Origin: Spirosoma validum | GTDB lineage: Bacteria > Bacteroidota > Bacteroidia > Cytophagales > Spirosomataceae | DNA: 33,071 nucleotides | Assembly: GCF_014699035.1 (NCBI RefSeq) | Contig: NZ_JACXAA010000030.1 | Span: 1-33,071 of the forward strand | Direction: 5' to 3' | Shown here: positions 7,159 through 15,813 of the stretch, piece by piece | Layout: each line of letters opens with the position of its first letter | How positions within the stretch are numbered: position 1 is the first letter of the stretch | Made by a program: the position numbers and the translations under genes | Notes under the pieces: generated by a model | What the model was told of the DNA's origin: nothing | The model's input: the letters and a program-made list of their open reading frames with translations, nothing else | Database searches by the model: none

Positions 7159-10100
7159 ATGAACACACGCCTACCGCTTACTCATTTTTCGGCCTGGTCT
7201 TTTTACCGCCTTTTCTACACGTTCCTACTGTTGGTTAGTATCAGCACCGCTTTGGCCCAAACCCCTACTATCCGCTACGTCAAAGCGGGGGCCACCGGTA
7301 ATGGCAGCGCCTGGGCCAGCGCCAGCGGGGATCTGCAGGCCATGATCAACGCCAGTGCCGCGGGCGATCAGGTCTGGATGGCCCAGGGCCTCTACAAGCC
7401 CGGCGGCCAGGCCAACACCAATCGCAGCCTCAGCTTTGCCATGAAGAATGGGGTAGCCCTCTATGGCGGCTTTGCGGGTAGCGAAACAACCTTGAGCCAA
7501 CGGGCCTTGAGTAGCCCTTCATCCACCACCCTCAGTGGCGACATTGGCACCGCAAACAACAACGCCGATAACAGCTACCACGTCCTCAACAACCCCGCCG
7601 GACTGACCAGCTCGGCCATCTTGGACGGCTTTCTGATCACCGGCGGCAATGCCAGCGCCAGTGCCTCACCTGATAATGCGGGTGGGGGCATGCGCAACAA
7701 TGGTAATGGAACGGGCAACACCTGTAGTCCTTTGATTCGCAACTGCATTTTCCAGACCAACGCGGCCGCCGACCGGGGCGGGGCCCTCTACAATGCGGGT
7801 TACTCGAGTGGCAGTAGCAACCCCAGCCTGATCAACTGCCTCTTTTTGAGTAATAGTGCCAACAGCCTGGGTGGGGCTCTCTACAACGATGGGAGCGCGG
7901 GCGGCAGCAGCAACCCCAGCCTGATCAACTGTTCGTTTCTGGCCAACTCGGCTCCTTCGGGCGGGGCAATGGGCAGTGTGGGCTATCAGGGCGGTAGCCA
8001 CCCTGTGTTGACCAACTGCGTAGTATTTGGCAATGGCGGGGCAAGTACGTTCACCAATGGGCCGGTGGCCTTCATCACTACCAGCTATAGTTTGTTTGAG
8101 GCCTCGGCGACGGGCTACAATGCAGGTACGGGCAACCTGACGACGGCCTTCACGCCGTTTGTGAGTTCTACCGATGCCCGGCTCAACGCCTGTGCACCGG
8201 CCATCAACGCGGGCGATAACGCAACTTACACTACGGCCAATGGACCGACCACCGACCTGGCCGGTAACCCTCGTATCTTCCCCAGCGGGGGCCGTATCGA
8301 CATGGGGGCGTATGAGTTCCAGGCCACGCCGGGTCTTACCCTCACCGCCCCCAGCGTGAATACTGCAACAGTGGGCGTAGCCTTCAGCCAACCCTTCACC
8401 GCGTCGGGCGGCAGCAGCCCCTACAGCTTCTCGCTGGCCAGTGGCAGTCTGCCCCCGGGTCTCACGCTGGCCACCACGGGGGTGTTGTCGGGCACGCCTA
8501 CCCAGGTGGGCAGCTTCACTCTGTCCGCCAAGGCGGCCAATGCCACCGGCTGTGCGGGAGTGAGTACTCCCTACGTCCTGAAGGGGCAACTCGATTCACC
8601 CATTCGCTACGTCCGAGCCGGGGCAGCGGGTAGCGGCAGCAGTTGGGCCGATGCTAGTGGCAATCTGCAAGGCCAGATCAACCTGGCCGGTGCGGAGCAG
8701 GTCTGGGTGGCCCAGGGCACCTACAAACCCGGCCCCACAGGCAACACCAACCGAACCATCAGCTTTGCCATGAAGAACGGGATAACCATCCTGGGAGGCT
8801 TTTCCGCCAGTGGCAGCCCTACCCTGTCTCAGCGCAACCCGGCCAGTTTCACTACCATCCTAAGTGGTGACATTGGCACTCTAAGCAACAACGCCGATAA
8901 CAGTTATCACGTCCTCAATAACGCGGGTATCGACAACTCGGCCGTTCTCGATGGCTTTCTCATCCGCGATGGCTATGATAACGGTCAGAACTCATCAGCA
9001 CTCTATGGGGGTGGAATGTGCAATAAAGGCAGCAGCCCACGTGTAACCAACTGTATCTTTGAAAGTAATACGTCTTTTTTGGGCGGGGGAATGTTCAATG
9101 ATAATGCCAGTAATCCGACTGTAACCAACTGTAGCTTCCAACGCAATACAGCTATTAATGCTGGCGGGGGGATGGCCAATGTTACCAACAGTCGTCCCAC
9201 GTTAATTAACTGCAACTTCCAGGGCAATTCAGCTCGCGGGGGCGGGGCAATGACCAATGATAACGCCAATCCAAGTGTAATCAACTGTACGTTTCAGGGT
9301 AATTCAGGTAGCGAGTTTGGCGGAGCGATGTTCAATACAAGTAGCAACACCTCAATAAGCAGCACAGTTACGTTGATCAACTGCGTCGTATTCGATAATG
9401 GAGGAGCCAACACGTTCGCTAATAATCAGAGTAGTGTGTCGGCGACCTACAGTCTGTTGGAGGCCTCGGTAACGGGCTATACTGACGGGGGCAATAATCT
9501 GACGACCAGCGTATCGCCGTTTGTGAGTTCTACCGATGTCCGGCTCAACAGCTGCGCACCGGCCATCAACACCGGCAGCAACGCAGCCTACTTGGCAGCC
9601 AACGGACCCGCTACCGATCTGGCCGGTAACGCCCGGGTCTACCCCAGCGGAGGTCGTATCGATATGGGCGCCTACGAATATCAGGCCGCTCCCACAACGA
9701 TTTCGCTCACCGCCCCCAGCGTGAATACTGCAACAGTGGGCGTAGCCTTCAGCCAGAGCTTCACCGCGTCGGGGGGCAGTAGCCCCTATAGCTACAGTCT
9801 GGCCAGCGGTAGTTTGCCGACGGGCCTCACGCTGGCCTCCACGGGTACACTGAGCGGTACACCCACCCAGGTGGGTAGATTCACTCTAACCGTGTTGGCG
9901 ACTGATGCCGCTGGTTGTTCGGGGGTGAGTGTCCCTTACGTCTTGGATGTGCAAACCGATGTACCCATCCGCTACGTCCGGGTAGGTGGAGTGGGTAGCG
10001 GGAGCAGTTGGGCCGATGCCAGTGGCGATCTGCAAAGCCAGATCGGCCTGGTGGGTGCGCAGCAGGTCTGGGTGGCGCAGGGCACCTACAAGCCCGGCGG

Positions 10101-11667
10101 CCAGGCCAACACCGACCGTAGCATCAGCTTTGCTATGAAGAGTGGGGTGCGCATCCTGGGGGGCTTTCCGGCTAATGGTAGCCCTTCCCTGTCCCAGCGC
10201 AACCCTGGTAGCTTCACCACGGTGCTCAGTGGCGACATCGGTACGGTTAGCGACCCCGCCGACAACAACTACCACGTCATCAACAACTCAGCTATTGACA
10301 ACACGGCAGTGCTGGACGGCTTTGTCATCCGCGATGGGAACGCTAACGGAAGTAGCGATCTGCGCAATGGCGGAGGTATGTATAATTCTACCAGTAGCCC
10401 TACCCTAACCAACTGTAGCTTCCTGAGCAACTCAGCTTCTTATGGCGGGGGGATAGCCAACTCGAGTAGTAGTCCAACGCTGACCAACTGTAGCTTCCAG
10501 AGCAATTCGGCTCAGTCTGGTGGGGGCCTATATACAGCTGGCGGTGACCCTACCCTAACCAACTGTAGTTTTCAGGGTAATATAGCTTCTAGTTATAACT
10601 TTGGCGGGGGGGCAGTGTTTTCTGTTGGTGGTAACTCTAGGCTAATCAACTGTGTGGTGTGGGGCAATGGCGGAGGGAATACGTTTTCTCGGTACGCTGG
10701 CGATGTAATAATCACCTATAGTCTGCTGGATGCTTCAATATCGGGCTCTAGTTACACCGATGGCGGCAACAACCTGATCACGACTACCTCACCGTTTGTG
10801 AGTGCCACCGATACCCGGCTCAACGCCTGTGCACCGGCCATCAACGCGGGCGATAACGCAACTTACACTACGGCCAATGGACCGACCACCGACCTGGCCG
10901 GTAACCCTCGTATCTTCCCCAGCGGGGGCCGTATCGACATGGGGGCGTATGAGTTCCAGGCCACGCCGGGTCTTACCCTCACCGCCCCCAGCGTGAATAC
11001 TGCAACAGTGGGCGTAGCCTTCAGCCAACCCTTCACCGCGTCGGGCGGCAGTAGCCCTTACAGCTACAGTCTGGCCAGCGGCAGTCTGCCCCCGGGTCTC
11101 ACGCTGGCCACCACGGGTACGCTGAGCGGCACACCCACCCAGGCAGGCAGTTTCACCCTCACCGTGTTGGCGACTGATGCCGCTGGCTGTTCAGGGGTGA
11201 GTGTCCCCTCCACCCTGACCATAACCCAGCCCGCTCTTATCCTGGCTGACCTGACGCCCATCCTCTACGCCCGACCCACCACCGCCTACGGCACTACTGA
11301 TGTTAGTGTGGTGGTGGATGTGGTGGAGCTGAACGGGGTGGCCACCAGCGGTAACCTGACGCTCAAGATCACCAAAGACGCGAAAGTCGCCCTGAGCTGG
11401 CCCCAGAGTGCAACTTCCGTTGGGGGGCGAGGGGTGCAAAACGACGTCTGGACGTTTAACCAGACGGACCCGAATTATTACGTGTTGACGACGAATCAAA
11501 TTCTTGGGGCTGGGGGCAAACTCTCGGTTGGCCTGAGTGGGGTATTGCGTCCAGGGGCCACCACGGGTGTGATCAACCTGAGTGTTATTGTGCTGCCCAG
11601 CGGCATGACCGAAGCCCGGGCCACCAACAACGTCGACGCTGACAAGACTGACTATTTCCAGCAATAA
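7159..11667 (+). CDS. Giant triple beta-helix surface protein, choice-of-anchor-Q type
   Basis: 1502-residue secreted protein. The signal peptide ends LLLVSISTALAQ (about residue 34). Three tandem units follow, each with a start such as PIRYVRAGAAGSGSSWADAS (about 36, 481 and 936). Next come right-handed beta-helix rungs of the kind NPSLINCSFLSNSA, then an INAGDNATY...TDLAGNPRIF...IDMGAYEFQ block (choice-of-anchor Q, about 349-389, 803-843 and 1228-1268), then a putative-Ig domain TAPSVNTATVGVAFSQ. The last 145 residues form a CARDB/DUF11-like beta domain ending NNVDADKTDYFQQ; no clear T9SS sorting domain follows. Family knowledge suggests an adhesin or polysaccharide-interacting protein on the cell surface. 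A strong terminator follows immediately. Confidence 0.9.
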   Translation: MNTRLPLTHFSAWSFYRLFYTFLLLVSISTALAQTPTIRYVKAGATGNGSAWASASGDLQAMINASAAGDQVWMAQGLYKPGGQANTNRSLSFAMKNGVALYGGFAGSETTLSQRALSSPSSTTLSGDIGTANNNADNSYHVLNNPAGLTSSAILDGFLITGGNASASASPDNAGGGMRNNGNGTGNTCSPLIRNCIFQTNAAADRGGALYNAGYSSGSSNPSLINCLFLSNSANSLGGALYNDGSAGGSSNPSLINCSFLANSAPSGGAMGSVGYQGGSHPVLTNCVVFGNGGASTFTNGPVAFITTSYSLFEASATGYNAGTGNLTTAFTPFVSSTDARLNACAPAINAGDNATYTTANGPTTDLAGNPRIFPSGGRIDMGAYEFQATPGLTLTAPSVNTATVGVAFSQPFTASGGSSPYSFSLASGSLPPGLTLATTGVLSGTPTQVGSFTLSAKAANATGCAGVSTPYVLKGQLDSPIRYVRAGAAGSGSSWADASGNLQGQINLAGAEQVWVAQGTYKPGPTGNTNRTISFAMKNGITILGGFSASGSPTLSQRNPASFTTILSGDIGTLSNNADNSYHVLNNAGIDNSAVLDGFLIRDGYDNGQNSSALYGGGMCNKGSSPRVTNCIFESNTSFLGGGMFNDNASNPTVTNCSFQRNTAINAGGGMANVTNSRPTLINCNFQGNSARGGGAMTNDNANPSVINCTFQGNSGSEFGGAMFNTSSNTSISSTVTLINCVVFDNGGANTFANNQSSVSATYSLLEASVTGYTDGGNNLTTSVSPFVSSTDVRLNSCAPAINTGSNAAYLAANGPATDLAGNARVYPSGGRIDMGAYEYQAAPTTISLTAPSVNTATVGVAFSQSFTASGGSSPYSYSLASGSLPTGLTLASTGTLSGTPTQVGRFTLTVLATDAAGCSGVSVPYVLDVQTDVPIRYVRVGGVGSGSSWADASGDLQSQIGLVGAQQVWVAQGTYKPGGQANTDRSISFAMKSGVRILGGFPANGSPSLSQRNPGSFTTVLSGDIGTVSDPADNNYHVINNSAIDNTAVLDGFVIRDGNANGSSDLRNGGGMYNSTSSPTLTNCSFLSNSASYGGGIANSSSSPTLTNCSFQSNSAQSGGGLYTAGGDPTLTNCSFQGNIASSYNFGGGAVFSVGGNSRLINCVVWGNGGGNTFSRYAGDVIITYSLLDASISGSSYTDGGNNLITTTSPFVSATDTRLNACAPAINAGDNATYTTANGPTTDLAGNPRIFPSGGRIDMGAYEFQATPGLTLTAPSVNTATVGVAFSQPFTASGGSSPYSYSLASGSLPPGLTLATTGTLSGTPTQAGSFTLTVLATDAAGCSGVSVPSTLTITQPALILADLTPILYARPTTAYGTTDVSVVVDVVELNGVATSGNLTLKITKDAKVALSWPQSATSVGGRGVQNDVWTFNQTDPNYYVLTTNQILGAGGKLSVGLSGVLRPGATTGVINLSVIVLPSGMTEARATNNVDADKTDYFQQ
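8177..8414 (+). repeat. 238-bp exact repeat inside the giant gene, copy 1
   Basis: Identical at every base to 10814-11051, although the flanking units have diverged. It covers the anchor-Q block and the start of the Ig domain. Confidence 0.9.
10814..11051 (+). repeat. 238-bp exact repeat inside the giant gene, copy 2
   Basis: Second exact copy. Unit 2 (about 9540-9780) is clearly diverged over the same part. Confidence 0.9.
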
Positions 11668-11676
11668 AGGCCGATC

Positions 11677-11726
11677 GGGGTGAGTTAAAACGGGCTTTTT
11701 TCTTGGAGCCCGTATTAACTCACCCC
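11677..11726 (+). terminator. Strong terminator after the giant gene
   Basis: GGGGTGAGTTAAAACGGGCT pairs with AGCCCGTATTAACTCACCCC with one mismatch (20-bp stem) around a T-rich 10-nt loop, 10 bp after the stop codon. Confidence 0.85.
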
Positions 11727-11964
11727 GCCCTATTTACGACCGGCCCAGCCAAACCGCCCACTGATTCCAGGCAGCACGTTTCGGACAAAAACCCCGGTGG
11801 TATAGCTAGTGCCCCGCTGCTGGGGAGTGCGTAATCTATTGACTATAGAAATTCTCACAAAATGCTGCATTTTTTTAACTTAAAAGTAATAGTGATCTTA
11901 GCTACTTGTCCCACCGGGCTGACTGCTTATCAGACAGCCCTGCTCACGTTGATTCGATTGGCCC

Positions 11965-13239
11965 ATGAACAAGCCGGTACTAGAGGTAATTGTTGTTGGC
12001 GCGGGTCATGCCGGCATTTGCGTCAGCTATTATCTGGCCAAACAAGGCATTGGCCATCTGGTCTTTGAGCAGGGACGAATTGGGGAAGTCTGGCGTTCCC
12101 AGCGGTGGGACTCGTTTAAGATGAACTCAGCCAATAAATTAAATCTGCTTCCCCACCAGGCGCCCTATTTTGAGGACCCCGATGCCTTTGCCAGCGCCAC
12201 TGAATTCGCGCTAGCGCTGGAAAACTATGCACAACAGGAAAAGTTGCCCGTCAAACAATATTGTACGGTGTTGTCCGTGCAAACAGATCAGGAACAAGCT
12301 ATTTATCGAGTTACCGTCTCGGAAGCGGGTAAAGAGACAACCTACTTAAGCCAACAGCTTGTTATTGCTTCGGGTGGGCAAAATAGGATTCGCCTACCTG
12401 ACTTTGCCCATCAGCTAGCCAAGTCGGTGGTGCAACTACACGCTAGTGAATACAAAAATGCCCGTCAACTCCCTGATGGGAATGTGCTGGTGGTAGGCAG
12501 TGCCCAATCCGGAACCCAGATCGCCCAGGATTTGCTGCGTTCGGGTCGGAACGTTTTTCTCTCGACGGGCCGGGTTGGCCGGATTCCAAGACGATACCGG
12601 GGTAAAGATATTTTTGACTGGCTGGTTGAGATTGGGTTTTATGATACGCGTACTGATGAGGTAACTGAGCCATCTTTGTTACAGGTCAAAAACCCGCAGG
12701 TGTCGGGGGCCGGGGAGCGAGGGAAAACCTCAAGCTTACAGTCCCTGGCCAGAAGTGGAGCCGTCATCCTGGGCCGAGCGGACAGAGCCGAAGCAAATAC
12801 TATTTTTTTTCAGACCAATACATCCTCAAACGTCAAGTATGCGGACGAATTTTCCCGGCATGTGAAACAGCTCATCGACGAGTACATTCAAAAAAATAAG
12901 GTATTAGCTCCGCTTGCCGACGTTGATTTAGATGACGTGCCGGATGAAGATGCCTCCTGCGCGTCTGATCTGACTAAACTGAATCTGGTGGAGGAGGCTA
13001 TTACCTCAATCATCTGGACCACCGGGTTTAGCGGTGATTTCAGCTACCTGCCACTGCCCGTGCTCAATGAAGAAAAGTTACCCACGCATCGAAACGGCGT
13101 AGGCGTAGTCAATGGACTTTATTTTATCGGGCTCCCCTGGTTAAGGAAACGCCATTCGGCAATAATCCTGGGGATCAGGGAAGATGCAGAATTTATTGTG
13201 GGTCACATTGTAAAAAGCAGCCGTCCTGGCGGTCAGTAA
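11965..13239 (+). CDS. FAD-dependent oxidoreductase, flavin monooxygenase-like
   Basis: 424 residues. An FAD-binding Rossmann motif lies at the start (VIVVGAGHAGICVSYYLAKQ, about 9-28), followed by GEVWRSQRWDSFKMNS, typical of flavin-containing monooxygenase/YUCCA-like enzymes. The second, NAD(P)H-binding motif VLVVGSAQSGTQIAQDL is at about 172-188, then IIWTTGF and NGLYFIGLPWLRKR near the end. Such enzymes use NADPH and O2 to hydroxylate or Baeyer-Villiger-oxidise small organic substrates in the cytoplasm; the substrate cannot be read. The start at 11965 puts the FAD motif at the usual distance. Single-gene unit facing the minus-strand response regulator. Confidence 0.88.
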   Translation: MNKPVLEVIVVGAGHAGICVSYYLAKQGIGHLVFEQGRIGEVWRSQRWDSFKMNSANKLNLLPHQAPYFEDPDAFASATEFALALENYAQQEKLPVKQYCTVLSVQTDQEQAIYRVTVSEAGKETTYLSQQLVIASGGQNRIRLPDFAHQLAKSVVQLHASEYKNARQLPDGNVLVVGSAQSGTQIAQDLLRSGRNVFLSTGRVGRIPRRYRGKDIFDWLVEIGFYDTRTDEVTEPSLLQVKNPQVSGAGERGKTSSLQSLARSGAVILGRADRAEANTIFFQTNTSSNVKYADEFSRHVKQLIDEYIQKNKVLAPLADVDLDDVPDEDASCASDLTKLNLVEEAITSIIWTTGFSGDFSYLPLPVLNEEKLPTHRNGVGVVNGLYFIGLPWLRKRHSAIILGIREDAEFIVGHIVKSSRPGGQ

Positions 13240-13392
13240 ACAAAACGTCCGAATGAATTCTATCATTGCCATTCACTCGATTGGACGGTTCCGTCAGCGC
13301 TAATCCGGCCTCAAACTCTAACGACCCAAAATCGTCTGCGACTGATGGTGTTTGACGGACAGTAAAAAATTACAGTCTCACAATTCGCTCAT

Positions 13393-13818
13393 TTACTGGG
13401 TAATGCGTTTGGGATGATGGCACTCCGTCCAGTAGGCAATAATGGCCGCTAACTGTGCTTTCCAGGCAGCGTAAGTGGCCTTCTTTTCAAATAAGCCTTG
13501 AATAGTTAATTCATAGGCTTCTTCGACCGCCCTCTCTTCCACGGGATGGGTCATGAATACGAAGGGAATACACTTTTTGCGCAGGCCTGGGTCCCGATCA
13601 ATTTGTTGTCGAAGCTCCAGTCCACTCATCCCCGGCATACTCATTTCAGAAATAATTAAAAAGGGAATATCCGGTGTCGTCTTCAAGTAGTCCAAGGCGG
13701 TTTGGCCATTGGCAAAAACGAGGACAGGATGCGGTAGGGCCAACTCCGACAAGACTTGTTTAAACATATCATGATCATCTTCATCGGCGTCAATAAAGAT
13801 GATGGGATGCTCATTCAT
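13393..13818 (-). CDS. Single-domain response regulator with Glu at the phosphorylation site
   Basis: 141 residues, receiver (REC) domain only, no output domain. The acidic pocket DADEDD is at residues 10-15, the conserved Thr in FVFMTHP and the conserved Lys in LFEKKAT. The phospho-acceptor position reads LIISEMSMPGMSG: residue 58 is Glu (GAA, 13645-13647) where Asp is normal. That change often mimics the phosphorylated state, so this protein may be locked 'on' or be phosphorylation-independent. Related single-domain regulators pair with hybrid histidine kinases; none is encoded nearby. Confidence 0.85.
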   Translation of the reverse strand: MNEHPIIFIDADEDDHDMFKQVLSELALPHPVLVFANGQTALDYLKTTPDIPFLIISEMSMPGMSGLELRQQIDRDPGLRKKCIPFVFMTHPVEERAVEEAYELTIQGLFEKKATYAAWKAQLAAIIAYWTECHHPKRITQ

Positions 13819-13850
13819 GGCTACCTGGTGAATACAGTTAGGATAAAATA

Positions 13851-13875
13851 AAAGCCCGGTTCAATACCGAGCTTT
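13851..13875. terminator. Hairpin upstream of the response regulator
   Basis: AAAGCCCGGT-tcaat-ACCGAGCTTT (one mismatch), followed by a T-rich run on the plus strand. It could end plus-strand transcription or be a leader hairpin. Confidence 0.4.
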
Positions 13876-14345
13876 CCAAGTTTTTCTATTTTTTCTAACG
13901 TTGAGTTAAACGAAATCGATCTATAGCAAAGCTGCGCGAAAAGCAGCGAACAACTGAAGATAAAAACCCGTCCACATCCCCCTGTACTCAAATCATGCCA
14001 ACTATCAAATCGAAGGTTAGTTAATTATTTATCAAGTCATTACATTTAATTAGTTGCGTCCGCATTGATGAGTAGCCGTGGATTTTTTGCCCATTTTTGT
14101 GGGTATAAACTCCCAACCTATACCAGGGCATTTGTTCTAGCTGGTTTACAAGCAGCGTAGACGGCCCTCAATCAATTCGATTGGCCGCAGCGATCAGTGA
14201 ATAATGCTTCACGCGGCTTAGTGGACCTGATACCTTTTATTGGCCATGATACTAAGTAACATTTGGCCGGAAGAGTAGCAAGTCTAATCTCAAAATACCC
14301 TCCCACATGAGACGAGGATTCATTAATTATAAATTACAAATCTCA
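13876..14345. other. Intergenic region, no gene seen
   Basis: No supported frame. Contains a TCTCA...TGAGA motif at 14288-14312, just before the duplicated block and its micro-insert. Confidence 0.4.
14288..14312 (+). repeat. TCTCA...TGAGA intergenic motif
   Basis: TCTCA-aaataccctcccaca-TGAGA followed by CGAG. Confidence 0.55.
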
Positions 14346-14351
14346 TTTGAA

Positions 14352-14367
14352 TCGGAGCGCCGAAGCG
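14352..14367 (+). repeat. Intergenic micro-insert TCGG-AGCG-CCGA-AGCG
   Basis: Lies at the 5' border of the second copy of the duplicated small-gene block. The first copy reads tttgaaacccctaa with nothing inserted (2769-2782). Confidence 0.8.
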
Positions 14368-14417
14368 ACCCCTAATTTACACTCTATTTCAAGCGGTACC
14401 CTGACTCAGCAAGAAGC

Positions 14418-14673
14418 ATGGTTATAAAAAAAGAGTATGCGAAAATGACACTGGACCAACTGGTGGCAGAAGAAAAGAGATGACCGCCCAGAAAATTCCG
14501 TTTGCGTTGTTTGTTGGTATCTTGGTGGGCTTTGCCATTTGGTCGGCCACCCATACAGGCGGTTTTATGGTGACCTCTTTTTGCTTATTGGTGCTCTTTT
14601 AGCGGGCCGTGTGTACGCAAAAAATTTGAGAAGTGTCCAAGCGAAAATAAGCCGCAGAAACACGGTTAGTTAA
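14418..14673 (+). pseudogene. Small membrane protein gene, split in three frames (copy 2)
   Basis: Same structure as 2825-3080: a 21-codon frame to TGA at 14481-14483 overlapping the ATG of a 40-codon frame (14480-14602), then a -1 frame tail LLAGRVYAKNLRSVQAKIS to a stop at 14671-14673. The tail frame keeps its protein sense between copies (changes T/R, E/K, C/R), so all parts may once have been translated. The A-run at the first junction is interrupted here (AAAAGAG), which weakens a slippery-site explanation for that junction. Confidence 0.55.
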
Positions 14674-14854
14674 CTGGCTACTCCTGGTTAGGCTATACGG
14701 CTTATCCCGGCAAGCTAATGCCTAAGCGCCCGACCACCTGTGATAAGTAGCCGTGCGCTTCGTTTTCCGCCCCGTAGAAATTAACTTGTATGTGAGTTGA
14801 TAATCAGCGGGTAAATGTGTTATTTGTAAGCTAACAACTATTCCTCTTAGTAGT

Positions 14855-15100
14855 ATGAATCAGTTCTCCCAAATGAGTATAGAGAAGCTCCAGCGGCAAG
14901 CCAAGACAATCAAGATAGCCACAGGTACGCTGGCTGGAATGCTCCTGGTGCTGCTGGTGATGGCCCTATTCCTATCCATCAAAAAAGGATTTAGCGCCCT
15001 GGTTATAATCCCCTTCGCTTTACTGCCTATTTTGATTACAAACGTGAATAGTCTAAAGCAGATCAAGAAAGAGCTCGAATCGAGAGGGGAAGCAATTTAA
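14855..15100 (+). CDS. Small two-helix membrane protein (copy 2)
   Basis: 81 residues, MNQFSQMSIEKLQRQAKTIK..., with two membrane helices and the same C-terminus (KQIKKELESRGEAI) as the 3263 paralogue. Many synonymous changes with a conserved protein indicate that it is under selection and expressed. Function unknown. Two terminator-like hairpins follow. Confidence 0.8.
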   Translation: MNQFSQMSIEKLQRQAKTIKIATGTLAGMLLVLLVMALFLSIKKGFSALVIIPFALLPILITNVNSLKQIKKELESRGEAI

Positions 15101-15122
15101 GGTAGCACCTGGTCCCTGTAGC

Positions 15123-15159
15123 AAACACCCATCTACTTCATTGTAGCCGGGTGTTTTAT
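15123..15159 (+). terminator. Terminator after the small membrane protein
   Basis: ACACCC...GGGTGT with an inner CTAC/GTAG pairing, followed by TTTTATTTT. Confidence 0.8.
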
Positions 15160-15172
15160 TTTAACGCCAAAC

Positions 15173-15206
15173 AAAAAAGCAGCCTGGCAGTTGCCAAGCT
15201 GCTTTT
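15173..15206. terminator. Bidirectional terminator-like hairpin
   Basis: AAAAGCAGC-ct-TGGCA-gt-TGCCA-a-GCTGCTTTT: A-run on the left, T-run on the right, long stem. Confidence 0.75.
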
Positions 15207-15455
15207 CGTCACGCGGGGCTGCCCCGTTCTATTCACACCATTCAGCAGACATGCTCCTGCTTAAAGGTACATAAGTAGTTCATTTATAGCTACGCAAATG
15301 AATACTTGAAGGTTTTCCAACCACCTCTTAGCAACTTTTACCCCGCCAAATCAATGGTTACGCGTTTGCTGAAAGCACGCTGGGAAGCCATATGAACGCT
15401 CCAACGGCTTTTCTCTCCTGGCTAGGACGCGAGACACTATTGCCCAAGACGATGT

Positions 15456-15635
15456 TTAACTGGCCTTTTTATTTACGTCTAAAACGGTGTCCAATCGATG
15501 CTGCATGGGGGAAGTGAACCGCTCCTGCTGATCGATGCATAACATGCACTGCGCGCTCCAGCGCTCCATCCAGTCAGCTGACTTACGGTACCTAGTGGCT
15601 GGTTTAGCTAGAACATCTTTCCATTCGGTGGCAAG
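15456..15635 (-). pseudogene. Possible decayed reading frame
   Basis: Within the 15207-15813 gap, the minus strand holds an open 59-codon frame that looks coding: WKDVLAKPATRYRKSADW, then MERWSAQCMLCIDQQERF and ending TVLDVNKKAS before TAA at 15456. No good upstream start (a TAG precedes it) and no family recognised. Probably a fragment of a lost gene. The rest of the gap shows nothing clear. Confidence 0.3.
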
Positions 15636-15813
15636 CTACCTCACCGGCTGAGAGAAGTTAGCGCCGTCGAAACTCTCAGTGGGTAAACACATCAAGCTGT
15701 ACCTATCAACAACGACTCCCTGCTGAGACAAAAAATCTTTGTATATTCTATCCAGGCGTTTAACGAACTGTCCCACATGCCCTCACATTACACCAGACTG
15801 TTTACTAGTTCCT

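Larger units (their letters stand above)
14346..15102 (+). repeat. Duplicated block, copy 2
   Basis: Second copy of 2769-3510, about 11.6 kb away in the same orientation, carrying the micro-insert 14352-14367 near its left border. Confidence 0.88.

Noticed and set aside
12700..12725. tcgggggccggggagcg in the FAD enzyme gene
   Set aside because: Arms do not pair in the family layout, and the frame matches the normal QVSG-G--G-TSSLQSLAR region of these enzymes.
15207..15225. cgcggggctgccccgttc as a micro-insert
   Set aside because: The stem pairs but has a 5-nt loop and no NGCG tail; an ordinary hairpin beside two terminators.
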